Shown here: positions 23,641-34,340 of the stretch, piece by piece
Layout of the letters: every line of letters begins with the position of its first letter
Position numbering within the stretch: the stretch's first letter is position 1
From: Takakia lepidozioides
Taxonomy: Eukaryota; Streptophyta; Takakiopsida; Takakiales; Takakiaceae
Assembly: GCA_030704615.1 (NCBI GenBank)
Contig: CM060733.1
Coordinates: forward strand, 47,306,001 to 47,370,000
DNA: 64,000 bases
Direction of reading: 5' to 3'
Made by a program: the position numbers and the translations under genes
The notes under the pieces: model-generated
Databases searched by the model: none
What the model saw: the letters and a program-made list of their open reading frames with translations, nothing else
What the model was told of the DNA's origin: nothing

Positions 23641-24321
23641 CCTCAAACCTGCAGGTACCACTGCCAAGTTTGGGTCAACTCTGCCATCGACATTGGGAAG
23701 GTGACATGGCGCACAATTACGCACATGGTCCTTCCAAGTCATGCCATCCCGACCCTCCAAGATCAAGACCCCTGAGGGCAACACCTCTCGAACCCTCAGA
23801 ATAACACGCCCTGCAGTAACATCCAGAGTCGTAGGAGCAGTCTGCTACAAATAAACATAGTCACCAGGGCTAAACCTCCGAACCCCAGGACGATATCCTC
23901 GACCACGTATAGTGGCATACCTCAACGTATCACGGTGCTGTGCAATGGCAAGGTTCTCAAAAGCCATGGGCATGACTTTCTTGAACAACTCTGCACGTTG
24001 ATCACATGCACGTACCCACACGTCCGGATCGTCAAGGTTAAGGACTTGAGCAGTGTCCCTACGAATGGCTGCAAGCAAATCCGGCTCTCGGCCAAAGAGA
24101 AGGAAATATGGTGAGAAGGTGGCAAGTGATGCTTGTTTGCTGAACCTGTAGCCCATGGCTAACCAAGGAACCTGAAGATCCCAATCTCCTAGGTGTCCCT
24201 TCTGCAAGCCATACTTGCGCAAACCCCTCTTCACCATCTGAACAACTCTCTCTGCTAAGCCATCGGCCTCAGGATGATCCCGAGAAGTGGTGTGGTGGTC
24301 TATCAAGGCTTTATCATACAA
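23641..24321 (-). pseudogene. Gypsy copy 1 integrase C-terminal half with one in-frame TAG
   Basis: Contains the catalytic Glu region (HPEADGLAERVVQMVKRGLR) and the GPY/F-like C-terminal fold (FSPGDYVYL). A TAG at 23845-23847 interrupts it, but the same frame resumes at once with QTAPTTLDVTAGRVILRVRE and leads into the PHD finger. The stop is most simply a CAG to TAG change. Confidence 0.85.
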
Positions 24322-26469
24322 AGCCTGAAACTCCCCAAGAACTCTCTCCCTTGGTCCGTGAGTACCTCAGCTGGAGCACCAAATTGGCTAAGCACACGAT
24401 CCAAGAATGCATACGCAGCCCCCTCACTAGCTTTGTCAGGCAATGGAACCAACTCAATCCACTTGGAGAAGTGCTCCACCATCACCAACACATATTTGTG
24501 GTGGCGCATAGTCAGTGGCAACGGTCCTGCGAAGTCAAGACTCCACCTGTAGCCCAATCCCATGATTGGTAAAGGATGCAACTGTGGTGTAGGGGCGTTG
24601 AATGAAGCACGCACCCTGTCACACACCATGCACCTAGCCACAAACTGTTGCACCTCTGTATGCATACCACGCCACCAATACTGCCCCTGCAGTAAACTGT
24701 GAGTGCGTCGCACTCCAAAATGCCCCAACTCCTCATGGGCATGCCGTACTAACCGTGCACACTGTGTGGGATGAGGCACAATCCTCACCCGACCATCCTC
24801 CCACACTCGAAGTAGGTGTATCCCCTCCCACTTGAACCTCTTGGCTCGTTGCAGGATCCGATCCCTCTCCCTGGCAGTCACAATGGCTGTCGTGTCTCCC
24901 GTGCGGAGGTAGTCCAACACAGCCGAATCCTCATGTATATCTCTGGCACCACCTAGCTCATCACTAGCCTCAGGATCCTCAGACACTCCGTCTACAGTCA
25001 TCCCTGTTGTAGGTCCAATCTGACCTCCCGATGCCAAGATACACAAAAATGCAGATGCGTGCCATCCCGGCACCATCTCCTCGTCCGTCTCACCATGCCA
25101 CCGAGCTCCAGTGTCATCCTGTTGGCTCATGCATGGATTGCGACTCAATCCATCCGCATCCCGATTGACCAAACCCGGTCGATGCACAACCTGAAAGTCA
25201 TACTCCTGGAGTATAAGTGCCCACCGTGCAAGCTTCCCCGTAAGCTTGTCTGACTCCATCAACCACTTGAGTGGCTGGTGATCCGTGACAAGGGTGAAAA
25301 GATTGCCGTATAGATAGCACCTGAAGTGTGCCACGGCCCACACTGCAGCTAAGCACTCTCCCTCATATGAGCTGTACTTAGCCTCTGCAGCGTTGTTCGA
25401 GCGGCTAGCGTAAGCCACTACGAACTCTCTTCCCTCATCATCCACCTGTGTGAGCACCGCTCCAAGCCCCAGCATGCTCCAATCCGTATGCAGCTGAAAG
25501 GGACGCCCCCTGATAGGTCGTCTCAAGATAGGCGCTGAGGTCAACCTCGCCTTGAGCTCTTGAAAAGCTCGTTCCTGCTCATCTTCCCACTGCCACTCCT
25601 GGTCCACCTTGGTCAGCTTGGTTAGAGCCTTTGCAATGGTACTAAATCCCTTGACAAACCGTCTATAATAGTTTGCCAACCCCATGAAAGCTCGAACTCG
25701 GCTCACATCCGTGGGGCGTGGAATTTGTGCAATGGCCTCTACCTTAGTCTGCTGTACCCCCAATCCTCCAGGATATATCATGTGACCCAGATACTCAATC
25801 TGGTTGTGGAAAAACTTGCACTTCCCCGGATGCAACTTCAATCCGTGCGCTCTCAAGCGCTCCAATACCACCTGAAGGTGTCTCTCATGCTCCTCCATCG
25901 TAACACTAAAGATGATGATGTCATCTATGTAGCACCGAGCAAAGTCCACCCCTGCTAGAATCCTATCCATGACTCTCTGAAACTCTGCAGGAGCATTCTT
26001 AAGCCCAAATGGTAAGAACCGCCACTATATAGGCAATCCTTGCCGTGCTCATTGATCCCCAGAATGCCGTCTTCTGCTTGTCCGCCTCCTTGATTGGCAA
26101 CTGGTGATATCCGGATCGTAAATCCAAAGTGCTAAAGGCCTTAGCATGCCCGATGGCATCAAAGATCTCCTCTGGTGTTGGCATGGCATACTTATCGGAC
26201 TTGGTCTGACGATTTACAGGCCGGTAATCACCGCACATACGTCTCTCCGTCCAATTGCCATAGACATCCTTCTTGGCTGGCATCACTGTGGCTGAAGCAT
26301 ACTCTCCACCAGAGAGCTCCACCAAACCTGCCTCCCAGAGATCTTGAGTCCTCATCTGAATCAAAGACCTCTCCATGTCACTGTATCTATAGGGTCTCCG
26401 AAAGATTGGCGTGTCAGTGGCCAACTCAATACGGATCTCTTGACCCTTCAGTGCTCCCAAGTCCTTCAA
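24303..26469 (-). pseudogene. Gypsy copy 1 reverse transcriptase, RNase H and integrase N-terminal half
   Basis: RT begins near 26469: FRRPYRYSDMERSLIQ, CGDYRPVNRQTKSDKY, FSTLDLRSGYHQLPI. A frameshift at about 26030 separates it from FGLKNAPAEFQRVMDRIL and the catalytic CYIDDIIIFS in the long frame 24303-25970. RNase H follows (LHTDWSMLGLGAVLTQ, YSSYEGECLAAVWAV, TDHQPLKWLM). The integrase zinc head is HEELGHFGVRRTH...CMVCDRV (HHCC), and its core has LDFAGPLPL and VLTDQGREFLGSF, two of the three acidic residues. A shift near 24320 moves the third one into the next frame. The RT/RNase H/IN order is diagnostic of Ty3/gypsy. Confidence 0.92.
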
Positions 26470-26628
26470 ACTGAAGGCAAAGCAATTCCTGTAAGCCCTC
26501 AGGAACCGCCGTATACGTCGTCTCTCTCCTCCGGTGACAATGGGTCCAATGTCAGGCTCCCAATTGTCCTCCGTAACTACAACCTTAAGTCCAGTGGGCT
26601 TAGAGGTAGAGGACGCGTCCCGTGGTTG

Positions 26629-26944
26629 CTATGCTGCAACCTCTTGAGCAGTACTCCCTGCCTGCTCAGTCAATGACAAGGCCTCATCCTGCCCCATCAT
26701 CTCATCATTGAGGACCTCCTCAACCCGAGAAGAATCCCCAACCTCATCTATCATAGCCGCCTTGGCTGCCAACTCCCTCTGAACCTCGAGCACCTCCCAC
26801 GTGTGCCATGGATGCATGCACCCCGTGGTCCTCACATGCTCGCCCCCACTCACTGCCTGTACCGTCTCGGTAGGCAGAGAGACCATTGAGAGAAGTGTAC
26901 TCCGCACTCTGCGTTGCTCAGCAGAGCCAAGCTGATAATCCAGG
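26629..26944 (-). other. Linker between DNMT and RT in gypsy copy 1
   Basis: An open minus-strand frame rich in Glu, Ala and Thr (for example EVQRELAAKAAMIDEVGD and NDEMMGQDEALSL). No domain is recognised. The same linker is found in copy 2 near 46930-47110. Confidence 0.55.
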
Positions 26945-27960
26945 TCAAGCAATTGAGATCCATTGCTTGCCCCAAACTTGACGACGTGATGCCTCAGAAA
27001 GAGACGACACCGCCGTGGTACCAGTGGTAAAACCCATTGCCCGCTCACGCTCGTCAGCATTAGGCTCCACTAACTGCTGCAACTGAGCATCCCACAGGAG
27101 GCCAGGTCCACTATCCCGGAAAGCATGCGATCCTGGGAAGCTGAGCAGTGTAGGTAATGCTGCTCGTGGTTGACCCACCTTGTTGACCACTGCCAAAGGC
27201 AAACGGTCATCGTGTCTCACACGCTGAGACTGCCTCCCTGTGTCCAGAATGCTATCCACTGTGAGATGTGCTGGCCGCTGCACCCCATCAAATGCACGCT
27301 TGAGCAGTGCGGGTGGCATCAAGTTAGTCCACCATAGCCGTGGACGATGAGCCCGTGACCCCACTGTAGCTGCATCTAGCAACACTGCTGACCCAAGCCA
27401 CGACCGGACTTGATGCACCCTGGCCCGAGAATCGCCCATCAGTGGCACATTCTCCAAGATGTATGCTGGAGATACAGCTTGATGAAGCTGCAAGTGGCGC
27501 AAAACCCGCACACCATCTCCCAAAACAGACCCGACCTCGAGTCTCGCAATCCATTGCCATGCCCGCTGATGAATGCCCTTGGCAGGGCCAACCTGCCACT
27601 ACCAGATCAATGGAGCCAACCCGCTCCAAATCCTGCGCCCCAGCAACGAAATGTCTGCTGGCAAGGCCTGCTGATATCCACGAATTGCAGACACCGACAA
27701 TAACTCAGGGTACCGCTGCACCAACTGAGCAACATGGCGAAGTGAAACGCGTCGTGCAGTCTCATCCATCTCCACATACAGGTAACGTCGAACTCGTACA
27801 CCTGCCTGTAACACAGCAGCCAATCCGGTGCTGATCCCGCCAAACAAGTCCAGAAGACAAATGCCTTCATCCGGATACTGCCACACAATAGGTGTGGTGT
27901 CCAATGGAGACAACTGAGGTGGTCCTGGTGCAATCCCCGTACTCTCCTCCTCTCTTGACG
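26945..27960 (-). pseudogene. Cytosine-C5 DNA methyltransferase domain in gypsy copy 1 (frameshifted)
   Basis: Would transfer methyl from S-adenosylmethionine to cytosine C5. Motif I is LLDLFGGISTGL, motif IV VVAGWPCQGHSSAG with the catalytic Cys, motif VI YILENVP, motif VIII SRAHRPRLWW, motif IX/X RERAMGF and RRQVWGKQW. The layout resembles the DNMT3/DRM catalytic half without any targeting domain. It lies between protease and RT. Compared with copy 2, this copy lacks one C near 27640 and one G near 27570 and is shifted again near 27515, so motif I, IV and VI are in three frames. The C-terminal motifs are complete here but not in copy 2. Confidence 0.88.
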
Positions 27961-29099
27961 GTACAAAAGCCTCCACCCAGGCTTGTTGCACCCGTCTATC
28001 AGCATCCCGCTGCAAATCCTTGCTCGTGCCCCACAATGGAGTCTGAGCAACCATGGTAGGCAACTCCGCCATACCATACATGTCATCCTGCTCTCCCAGA
28101 GGTGGTACATCCTCTGAATGAGCATTGCCCTCAAGCAACTCTCTAGGCCAACTCACTGCCGCTGTGAATGCTGCTAGTGTCGGCATCTTGCCTCGCTGGG
28201 CAACCGCAACTCCTCCTATGAACGTCACAGGGAGCTGCACACGCCGGCCCTCCCCTGACTGCCATGCAGGCCTATAGGAAGCTGACTCCTCCCAAAAATC
28301 CAGGGTGAAGCCCATGGGGTACAACACTGCCCCACCAACCAGGACATCGTATGAGACTGCGTCTGTCACAATGGCCTTGGCTCGCATCATTGAGCCATCT
28401 GTAGGGTGATCCGGCCGTAGTCTGATAGCCAACTCACGCCGTGTCATGCCCCGAGCTTGCTCCGATCCTCCCAGAGACGTCTGTATCTGGAAAGGACAAG
28501 GCTCCATATCCGCCTCCGTGAGGCCCAAGCCTGCAATAGCAGCTCTGCCCAGCATCAGTGGCTGAGCTCCCGAGTCCAACAAGACCCGTAGTGGCCGGTA
28601 CCTCTTGCCTGCCGGTCCACTCAAACAGAAAATGCCATCCTGGTTGTCTAACATGACAACTCCAGGTGTCACCATGGCGCGCTCAATGGCTGGCCTAGCT
28701 GGCAGCTCCATCAACCTGGCAGCTGCAGCTTGTCATGGCGCCGCCGTGGCAGTCTTGACCCTCAAATCCGAGGATCCCTCCGGCACTACACCTCCCACTA
28801 TCTCCGCAGAAGATGAAGTAACCTCCCCACTCTCACAGAGTGTAGCTGCCAGCCTGAACACCTCAGCTGGTCTTACCCCCGGCGTCGCAATCATGGTAGC
28901 CGAGAACAATGGAGCCTGGCACACAGATGTGGCCGCTCTTAGCAGCACACTAGCTGCCGTAGCCTTGGCAACACTAGGTAGTGGTGCTACCCGTGTAGCT
29001 CTCCCCAATGGCATAGTAACCTCCGCCTCGGTAACAGTCGGGCGAGAACTAGGTGCCATGGATGGCGTCGACACTGTCTCCGCCAATGTGAATGACTAA
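27960..29099 (-). CDS. Gypsy copy 1 linker and aspartic protease
   Basis: Minus-strand frames at 28733-29086 and 27599-28714. The first is an Ala/Ser/Thr-rich linker. The second contains the retropepsin signature LRVLLDSGAQPLML followed by GRAAIAGLGL, so the D-S-G active site is intact. It matures the polyprotein. The same frame continues without a break into the DNMT domain, which supports a single Pol polyprotein. A shift between the two frames at about 28720 is likely, since copy 2 reads straight through here. Confidence 0.82.
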
Positions 29100-29346
29100 G
29101 GAAGCCTAGCCTGACGGCTTGCCTCCCCACGCTGTGGATCCAACTCCACCTCTGCACCTCGTGGCTCAGGAACTCGTGCTGCTCCTCGAGTCACGGCTGC
29201 AGCAGACTCCACCTGCACTAGTGGTAGTGCTGCTCCACACATGAATCCCATGCCTCCCATATCTCCTCCCTCAGGAGCAGGAGGTGGACCATCCGGCCTT
29301 AGAGCCGATACCACCTGAGCTGTAGCCATGGCAGCGAGCCTCTGCT

Positions 29347-30781
29347 CTAGCTGCTGAAGCCGGTGGCCATGCCTTGGTCAACACCCTGACCTCCGCGTCC
29401 TTGGCCACGTTGAGCTTGCCCTTGGCCTCGTGGCTGGCCACCTCGTCCTCTCTGGGCTGCTCCACCTCGCCCCCGGCCACCATTGTTCCCTTGGAACTGG
29501 CCTGGGCGCAACTCAGGATGCAAACCATAACACTGGGCCTCTCCATGCCTGTGCTTGCCACAATGCCCACACTGCAACTGTGCAGGCTGTGCATGTGCCG
29601 ACCCTTTGCCTCCCTCTGGGCAATCCTTCTTGACATGGGGTCCTCCACATGTCCAGCACACCCACATCCGCCCGTTGTTGGCCAGCAAATGAAGGGAGAG
29701 ACCCCTGCATCTGAGGTCCTCTCTGCCCTTCCCTGAGCTTCACCTGAGCCCCCTTGTTGACTTGAGCACGTTGAGGTAGTGGTTGGCTAGGAGCACCACT
29801 ACCCCGTGGTGTCTCCTTAGCAAATCCCACCATGACCACTCGTTCCTCCACCATGTTGAGCTCTATCCGCTCTGCCAGCAAAAACACATTTGCTAAGGTG
29901 GGTTGGGCCGCTTGTAGGAGAGTTGCATCCCGCACCCTTCTCCTCAGCTCCTTGTCCAATATCCCATACCAGAATTGGACTGCCTGAGCTTCCGTAACCC
30001 CTTGGGTTACATTTATCAAGCGCCTCATGCGAGTGAAAGCCTCCCTCAAGCTCTCGGTCGGCTTCCGTTGGAACTCTTGCAAGCTCCGCAACTTCTCTGT
30101 CCTCACCCCTTGGTAGTTCCCTCTCAACTCTTCGAAGAACTCCACAACAGGGTTGAAGGCAGGCACGGGTGCTAGTGCTAGTGCGGTAGTGGCTTGGGTG
30201 GACGTCGTAGCTACTGTACCACCAGTCCCACTGCTGCTTGCTGAAGCTGCCGGTGCAGCGGCAGGTGTAGCCACTGCCCTCGTGGCTCTAGTGCCCCTAG
30301 TGATGGAGACATAGTCGGGTGACCAGTACATCCTCCACTCCTCGATCTCAACCTCATGCCCCCGCCTGAACTCATGGTAATCATCCATAGGCGGCCCCTC
30401 AAGGTGCTGAAACAGCCCCTTCCATGCCATGAAAGGCGTAAATAGTTGTGGATTGCGCATTTGCTGCAAATCACACCAACTATCAAACTCTTGGATAAAA
30501 TCATCCAACTCGATGGTGCCCACCGCCCCAGAGTACCTTCGTGGCCCCTTGGTAGCTCCATACATCTCCTCCATTGTGTCCCACAACAATGGCAAAGAAA
30601 CAACTTGCACCGCCGGTATGAGTCCTCCTGATTCACAATCCGAATCAGAACCTTCCGTGGAAGACACAGGAGGTGAAGGTGGCCTAAACCGTACACCTCG
30701 TCTCGTGTACCCACTAGTATCGCTAGTGCTCGAACCGGCACTGTCCCCAACAACTAGTGGCACCTCCGTGTTGACACTCAA
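29347..30781 (-). pseudogene. Gypsy copy 1 Gag with two zinc knuckles
   Basis: Capsid and nucleocapsid of the element. The first frame (ATG at 30779-30781) runs through an acidic/Ser-rich start and a Ty3-type capsid, with YQGVRTEKLRSLQEFQRK and ESLREAFTRMRRLINVTQG. A frame change near 29690 leads to two CCHC-like knuckles: CWTCGGPHVKKDC and CGHCGKHRHGEAQC. The second has the canonical C-x2-C-x4-H-x4-C spacing, the first is one residue short before the His. After that comes a Gly/Arg/Gln-rich tail. The indel between capsid and knuckles breaks this copy. Confidence 0.85.
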
Positions 30782-31077
30782 CCGGTCATGAACATGTCCC
30801 TAACCCCCTCTCCACAAGGTAACCGGGTAGAGAACCTGTTGCGGCTTATGGTTTGGAATACTAAGTTCCTAACATAGCCTACACCTGTACTTGCATGACC
30901 ATGGGAATATCATGAAGATACTCCTCAAACCGCCCTCCACGAGCCTCAAAATTCGGCCTTCCAGACCACATGTCAGTCCTTAGGCAGTCCACCAGTGCCT
31001 CCACGAGTCAGCACAGGCCGTCCACAGGTCAACATGGGCCACCACAGACCAGCACAAGCCCACACAGCTCACTGGTC

Positions 31078-32145
31078 ACAGCCGTCACAGTCCCACAGGC
31101 CACTGGGCACAGCCCCTCACAGCCCGTCACAGCCGCAAAGGCCTCAGGCACGGCCTGTCACAGCCCCTCATAGCCCACAGCCCCAAAGGCCTCAGGCACG
31201 GCCTGTCACAGCTCCTCACAGCCCGTCACAAACCTCAAAGGCCTCCGGCACGGCCTGTCACAGCCCCTCACAGCCCGTCACAGCCCCAAAGGCCTCAAGC
31301 ACGGCCTGTCACAGCCCCTCACAGCCCGTCACAACCTCAAAGGCCTCAGGCACGGCCTGTCACAGCCCCTCACAGCCAGGCACAGCCCCAAAGGCCTCAG
31401 GCACGGCCTGTCACAGCCCCTCACAGCCCGTCACAGCCACAAGGCCATGGGCACGGCCTGTCACAGCCCCTCACAGCCCCACAGGCCACAGGGCACGCCT
31501 GTCACAGCCCATCACAGCCCATCACAGCCTGTCACAAGCCTGACACAGCCCGTCACAGCCCCACAGGGCACAGGGCACAGCCTGTCACAGCTTGCCACAG
31601 CTGTCACAGCCCCACAGGCCACAGGGCACAGCCTGTCACAGCCCCTCACAGCCCGTCACAGCCGCAAAGGCCTCAGGCACGGCCTATCACAGCCCCTCAC
31701 AGCCCGTCACAGCCGCAAAGGCCTCAGGCACGGCCTGTCACAGCCCCTCACAGCCCGTCACAGCCCCAAAGGCCTCAGGCACGGCCTGTCACAGCCCCTC
31801 ACAGCCCGTCACAGCCTCAAAGGCCTCAGGCACGGCCTGTCACCGCCCCTCACAGCCCGTCACAACCCCAAAGGCCATGGGCACGGCCTGTCACAGCCCC
31901 TCACAGCCCATCACAGCTTGACACAGCCCGTCACAGCCCCACAGGGCACAGGGCACAGCCTGTCACAGCCCATCACAGCCCATCACAGCCTGTCACAGCT
32001 TGACACAGCCCGTCACAGCCCCACAGGGCACATGGCACAGCCTGTCACAACTCGCCACAACCTGTCACAGCCCCTCATAGCCCGTCACAGCCCCACAGGG
32101 CACATGGCACAGCCTGTCACAGCCCGTCACAGCCCCACACATGGC
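31078..32145. repeat. Tandem repeat of about 50 bp in the gypsy leader
   Basis: A long run of units built from GGCCTCAGGCACGGCCTGTC followed by ACAGCCCCTCACAGCCCGTC and ACAGCCCCAAA, with variants where CCTCAGG is replaced by CATGGG or ACAGGG. About 20 units or half units. It lies in the 5' leader between priming site and gag. Long open frames across it on the plus strand are a product of the periodicity, not genes. Confidence 0.85.
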
Positions 32146-32149
32146 CGCT

Positions 32150-33528
32150 CTGGCAGTTCAGCCATTTCTCCAAGGGGTTTAGCCACGCCAAGCTAGGGTT
32201 TGTGTCTCTTGGACTCTAGGCTTCTTTCCACCGAGCTATGGTGGCTGTGAGGAAATCAGCAAGGTATCCTTGCTCTTTCGGCTCCCACACACCACCATAG
32301 TAGCCTTAAGCCATGAGGTGGTTGCCACAAAACCAAGCCTTCTTTCTCACTTAGCCTCCCCAAACATACCACTAAACTCAATGGCAAACAACCAAGCCCT
32401 GCTGGTTCCCAGCCCTTGTGAGCACTCATTCAAGCACTCTCATTGGCCATAGCATCTGTCTTAGAGCCTATTCCAACCCTCTACACCTGCTGCTTCAAGA
32501 GTTGCGCTCCCTTCAAGCTTGAAGTTGAAACCCCAACTCACATAGGCCCTACAAGTGCTTTTCTTTCACTCCAAGTGGAAACCAGCCCTAGACCTTCCGT
32601 TCTAGCTCTCTAAAGCTTGAAAACAAGAGCCTCAATGGGCTGAAGGCATGCTCCACACATGCCCCACTCTCACCATAAGAGAATCAGCTCCTTTGCTTCA
32701 TTTCTTGCACCCACAAACCTGAAAATACAAGTTTCAGCAGGCTGAAAGCATGCTCCACATGCCCTACAGGGAAACCAGCCCCTTCTTTCCTTTCTTGCAC
32801 TCCCACACCTGAAAGTGCAAGCCTTCACCAGGCTGATAGCATGCTCCACACATGCAACCTCTTCACACAAGAGATATCAGCCCCCTATCTTGGCTCCTTG
32901 GTTCCTTGATGCTCTCTAAGACAAGACTAAGCACTCCACAGACTTTGCCAAGCTCCTGAAACCCTAAGGCTTACATTTCCAGCCACAAGTCACTTCTCTT
33001 GTGGTGCAAGAACTCTTCTTCCAAGCTCTGAAACCCTAGGTGCACATTCCATGGCCTTGCCGCACCTCTTAGCTCCTGTTCCAGCCCTGCTCTCGCCATG
33101 ACAAGAGCCCTCTCAATGCTGAAGCTCGAGATTGAAACCCAATCTCACCATACTCCACAAAGTGCACTGATTTGCCCCAAGCCAAATCAGCCCTTTCGCT
33201 TGGTCTTGCAATCCTTCACACAATGAAAGCTCGCATTCCCAAGTCCAGTTCTCAGCTTTGCCACCAAAGCCACTATAACCTGCTCTTGACTGGTCCTCTT
33301 CCCAATCGTGCTTGCTCATGCATGTACACAATCTGAAACCATCAAGGTGCTCTGGAATTACCTGCAGTATGGTGCTTTCATCTCTGAAGCTGAAGATCGA
33401 ATGCCAAGGTTTACCACCTCGTAACCCACATCGCCTCCGCTTCTAGCAACCAAGAGCTCCACGGTGCTTCTTGCATAATAACTTGGTTTTTCTCATTCTC
33501 AAGCAAAAACCACAAGTGCTACAACTAA
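32150..33528 (-). other. Non-coding leader of gypsy copy 1
   Basis: Between the tandem repeat and the priming site. There are recurring words such as AGCATGCTCCACA and TGAAACCC on the plus strand, and a 100-bp segment repeats imperfectly three times at 32620-32860. No frame with domain content is seen. Confidence 0.5.
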
Positions 33529-33555
33529 CTCGTATCTAGCACTCATAGATACGAG

Positions 33556-33570
33556 CTGATCTTTCTCGAG
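33556..33570 (-). promoter_or_regulatory. Putative self-priming primer-binding site next to the 5' LTR
   Basis: Directly after the 5' LTR, element-sense reads CTCGAGAAAGATCAG. The LTR itself contains CTCATCTTTCTCGAG in element sense (33726-33740), complementary at 14 of 15 positions with a perfect 12-base core. No tRNA-like primer site is seen. This is the arrangement of Tf1/sushi-type gypsy elements, whose RNA 5' end folds back to prime. A 10-bp stem hairpin (33529-33555, arm CTCGTATCTA, 7-base loop) follows at once. Confidence 0.6.
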
Positions 33571-33887
33571 TGATAAAGAAGAAAAATACAAGCACGAGCT
33601 CACAAATTTGAAGCATAAACTCATGCATATATAACCTCATCACTCAAATACAAGTCAAGCCAAGTGCACCCCACGCCATGGGGAATCCACACTACGGCGC
33701 CATAGCTAGGCGCGGTGAGGCTCAACTCGAGAAAGATGAGCCTCCCGCGCTTGCCGTGAAGATAACCACTCCAGGGCCTAAATCTGCCTTGACCCCTGGA
33801 TTGACACTTGGGCCAATCCCAAATGTCAATATGTAAAAGCTAGCTATTTCCTAGCTAGTTTCACACTAGTGGTAAAATAACTTGACA
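33571..33887 (-). repeat. Gypsy copy 1, 5' LTR (317 bp)
   Basis: Element-sense sequence starts TGTCAAGTTATTTTACC and ends TTCTTTATCA, the usual TG...CA. The partner is 22730-23046, with two differences seen. It contains an inverted repeat GAGGCTCA / TGAGCCTC and, between its arms, the 12-base word complementary to the priming site. Confidence 0.9.
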
Positions 33888-34310
33888 ACATGCTAACCAT
33901 GCTGACTTAAATGTTAACATGCTGACAGGTGTGCAAATCTAATCATTTTCTAGGGTGGCCTGTGCCGTTGGCCCAAGTGTCAAGTGTCATCTAAGCCCAA
34001 GTGCAATCTCCTATGTATGCAAGTGCGTCTCTTATGTCGTGCGACCTCTAGGGTAGCATTTGCCGTTGGCCCAAGGGTCCAATGTCATCTAAGTCCAAAT
34101 GCATTTTTTTTCCACAGAGCCTACGACCAGATTTGAACCGGAGACCTTCCCCTTTATATCTCTCCTCTCGAGGCTCCAACCATTGTCCCGGGAATTCCCA
34201 CTTTGCTATTTTTCGGGAATTTATAGCGACCCAAAGTACTTGAAATTCCACATCTCCCACACCGCAGGTCCAAAAATCATGCACCCATCCTCGTCGAGGG
34301 CTTTCTAATG
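33888..34310 (-). repeat. Possible tRNA-derived SINE remnant and a 55-bp duplication
   Basis: On the minus strand GGTTCAAATC (34130-34139) resembles a pol III B box, and AATGGTTGGAGCCTC about 45 bp upstream resembles a tRNA A-box region. No complete tRNA cloverleaf is seen. To the left, a 55-bp segment with GCCGTTGGCCCAAG occurs twice (about 33950-34003 and 34050-34105). Confidence 0.35.
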
Positions 34311-34340
34311 GTACCAAGCGCCAGGGCTGGGGCTACACAG

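Larger units (their letters stand above)
22542..33887 (-). mobile_element. Ty3/gypsy LTR retrotransposon with DNA methyltransferase and PHD finger (copy 1)
   Basis: On the minus strand the order is 5' LTR (33571-33887), priming site, 2.8-kb leader with tandem repeats, gag, protease, DNMT, RT, RNase H, integrase, PHD finger, 3' LTR (22730-23046). RT before integrase makes it Ty3/gypsy. The LTRs differ at only two sites over 317 bp by eye, so the insertion is young, yet the frame is broken by several single-base indels and a TAG. Sequence ACAT sits just outside both 22542 and 33887 and may be a short target duplication, which would place the left end at the 188-bp repeat rather than at the LTR. 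Accessory DNMT domains in charophyte retrotransposons are known; I do not know of the PHD finger being described. Confidence 0.9.

Noticed and set aside
27599-27650. Programmed frameshift in the DNMT of gypsy copy 1
   Set aside because: Copy 2 reads through here with one more C, so a single-base loss in copy 1 is simpler than a programmed event.
28605-29099. 164-codon plus-strand frame, and its match at 48861-49349
   Set aside because: Antisense of the gypsy protease linker in both copies, conserved only because the coding strand is.
30970-32196. Long plus-strand open frames of 182 and 249 codons
   Set aside because: They lie entirely in the CACAGCCC tandem repeat and read as repeats of the same few residues; openness follows from unit length and composition.
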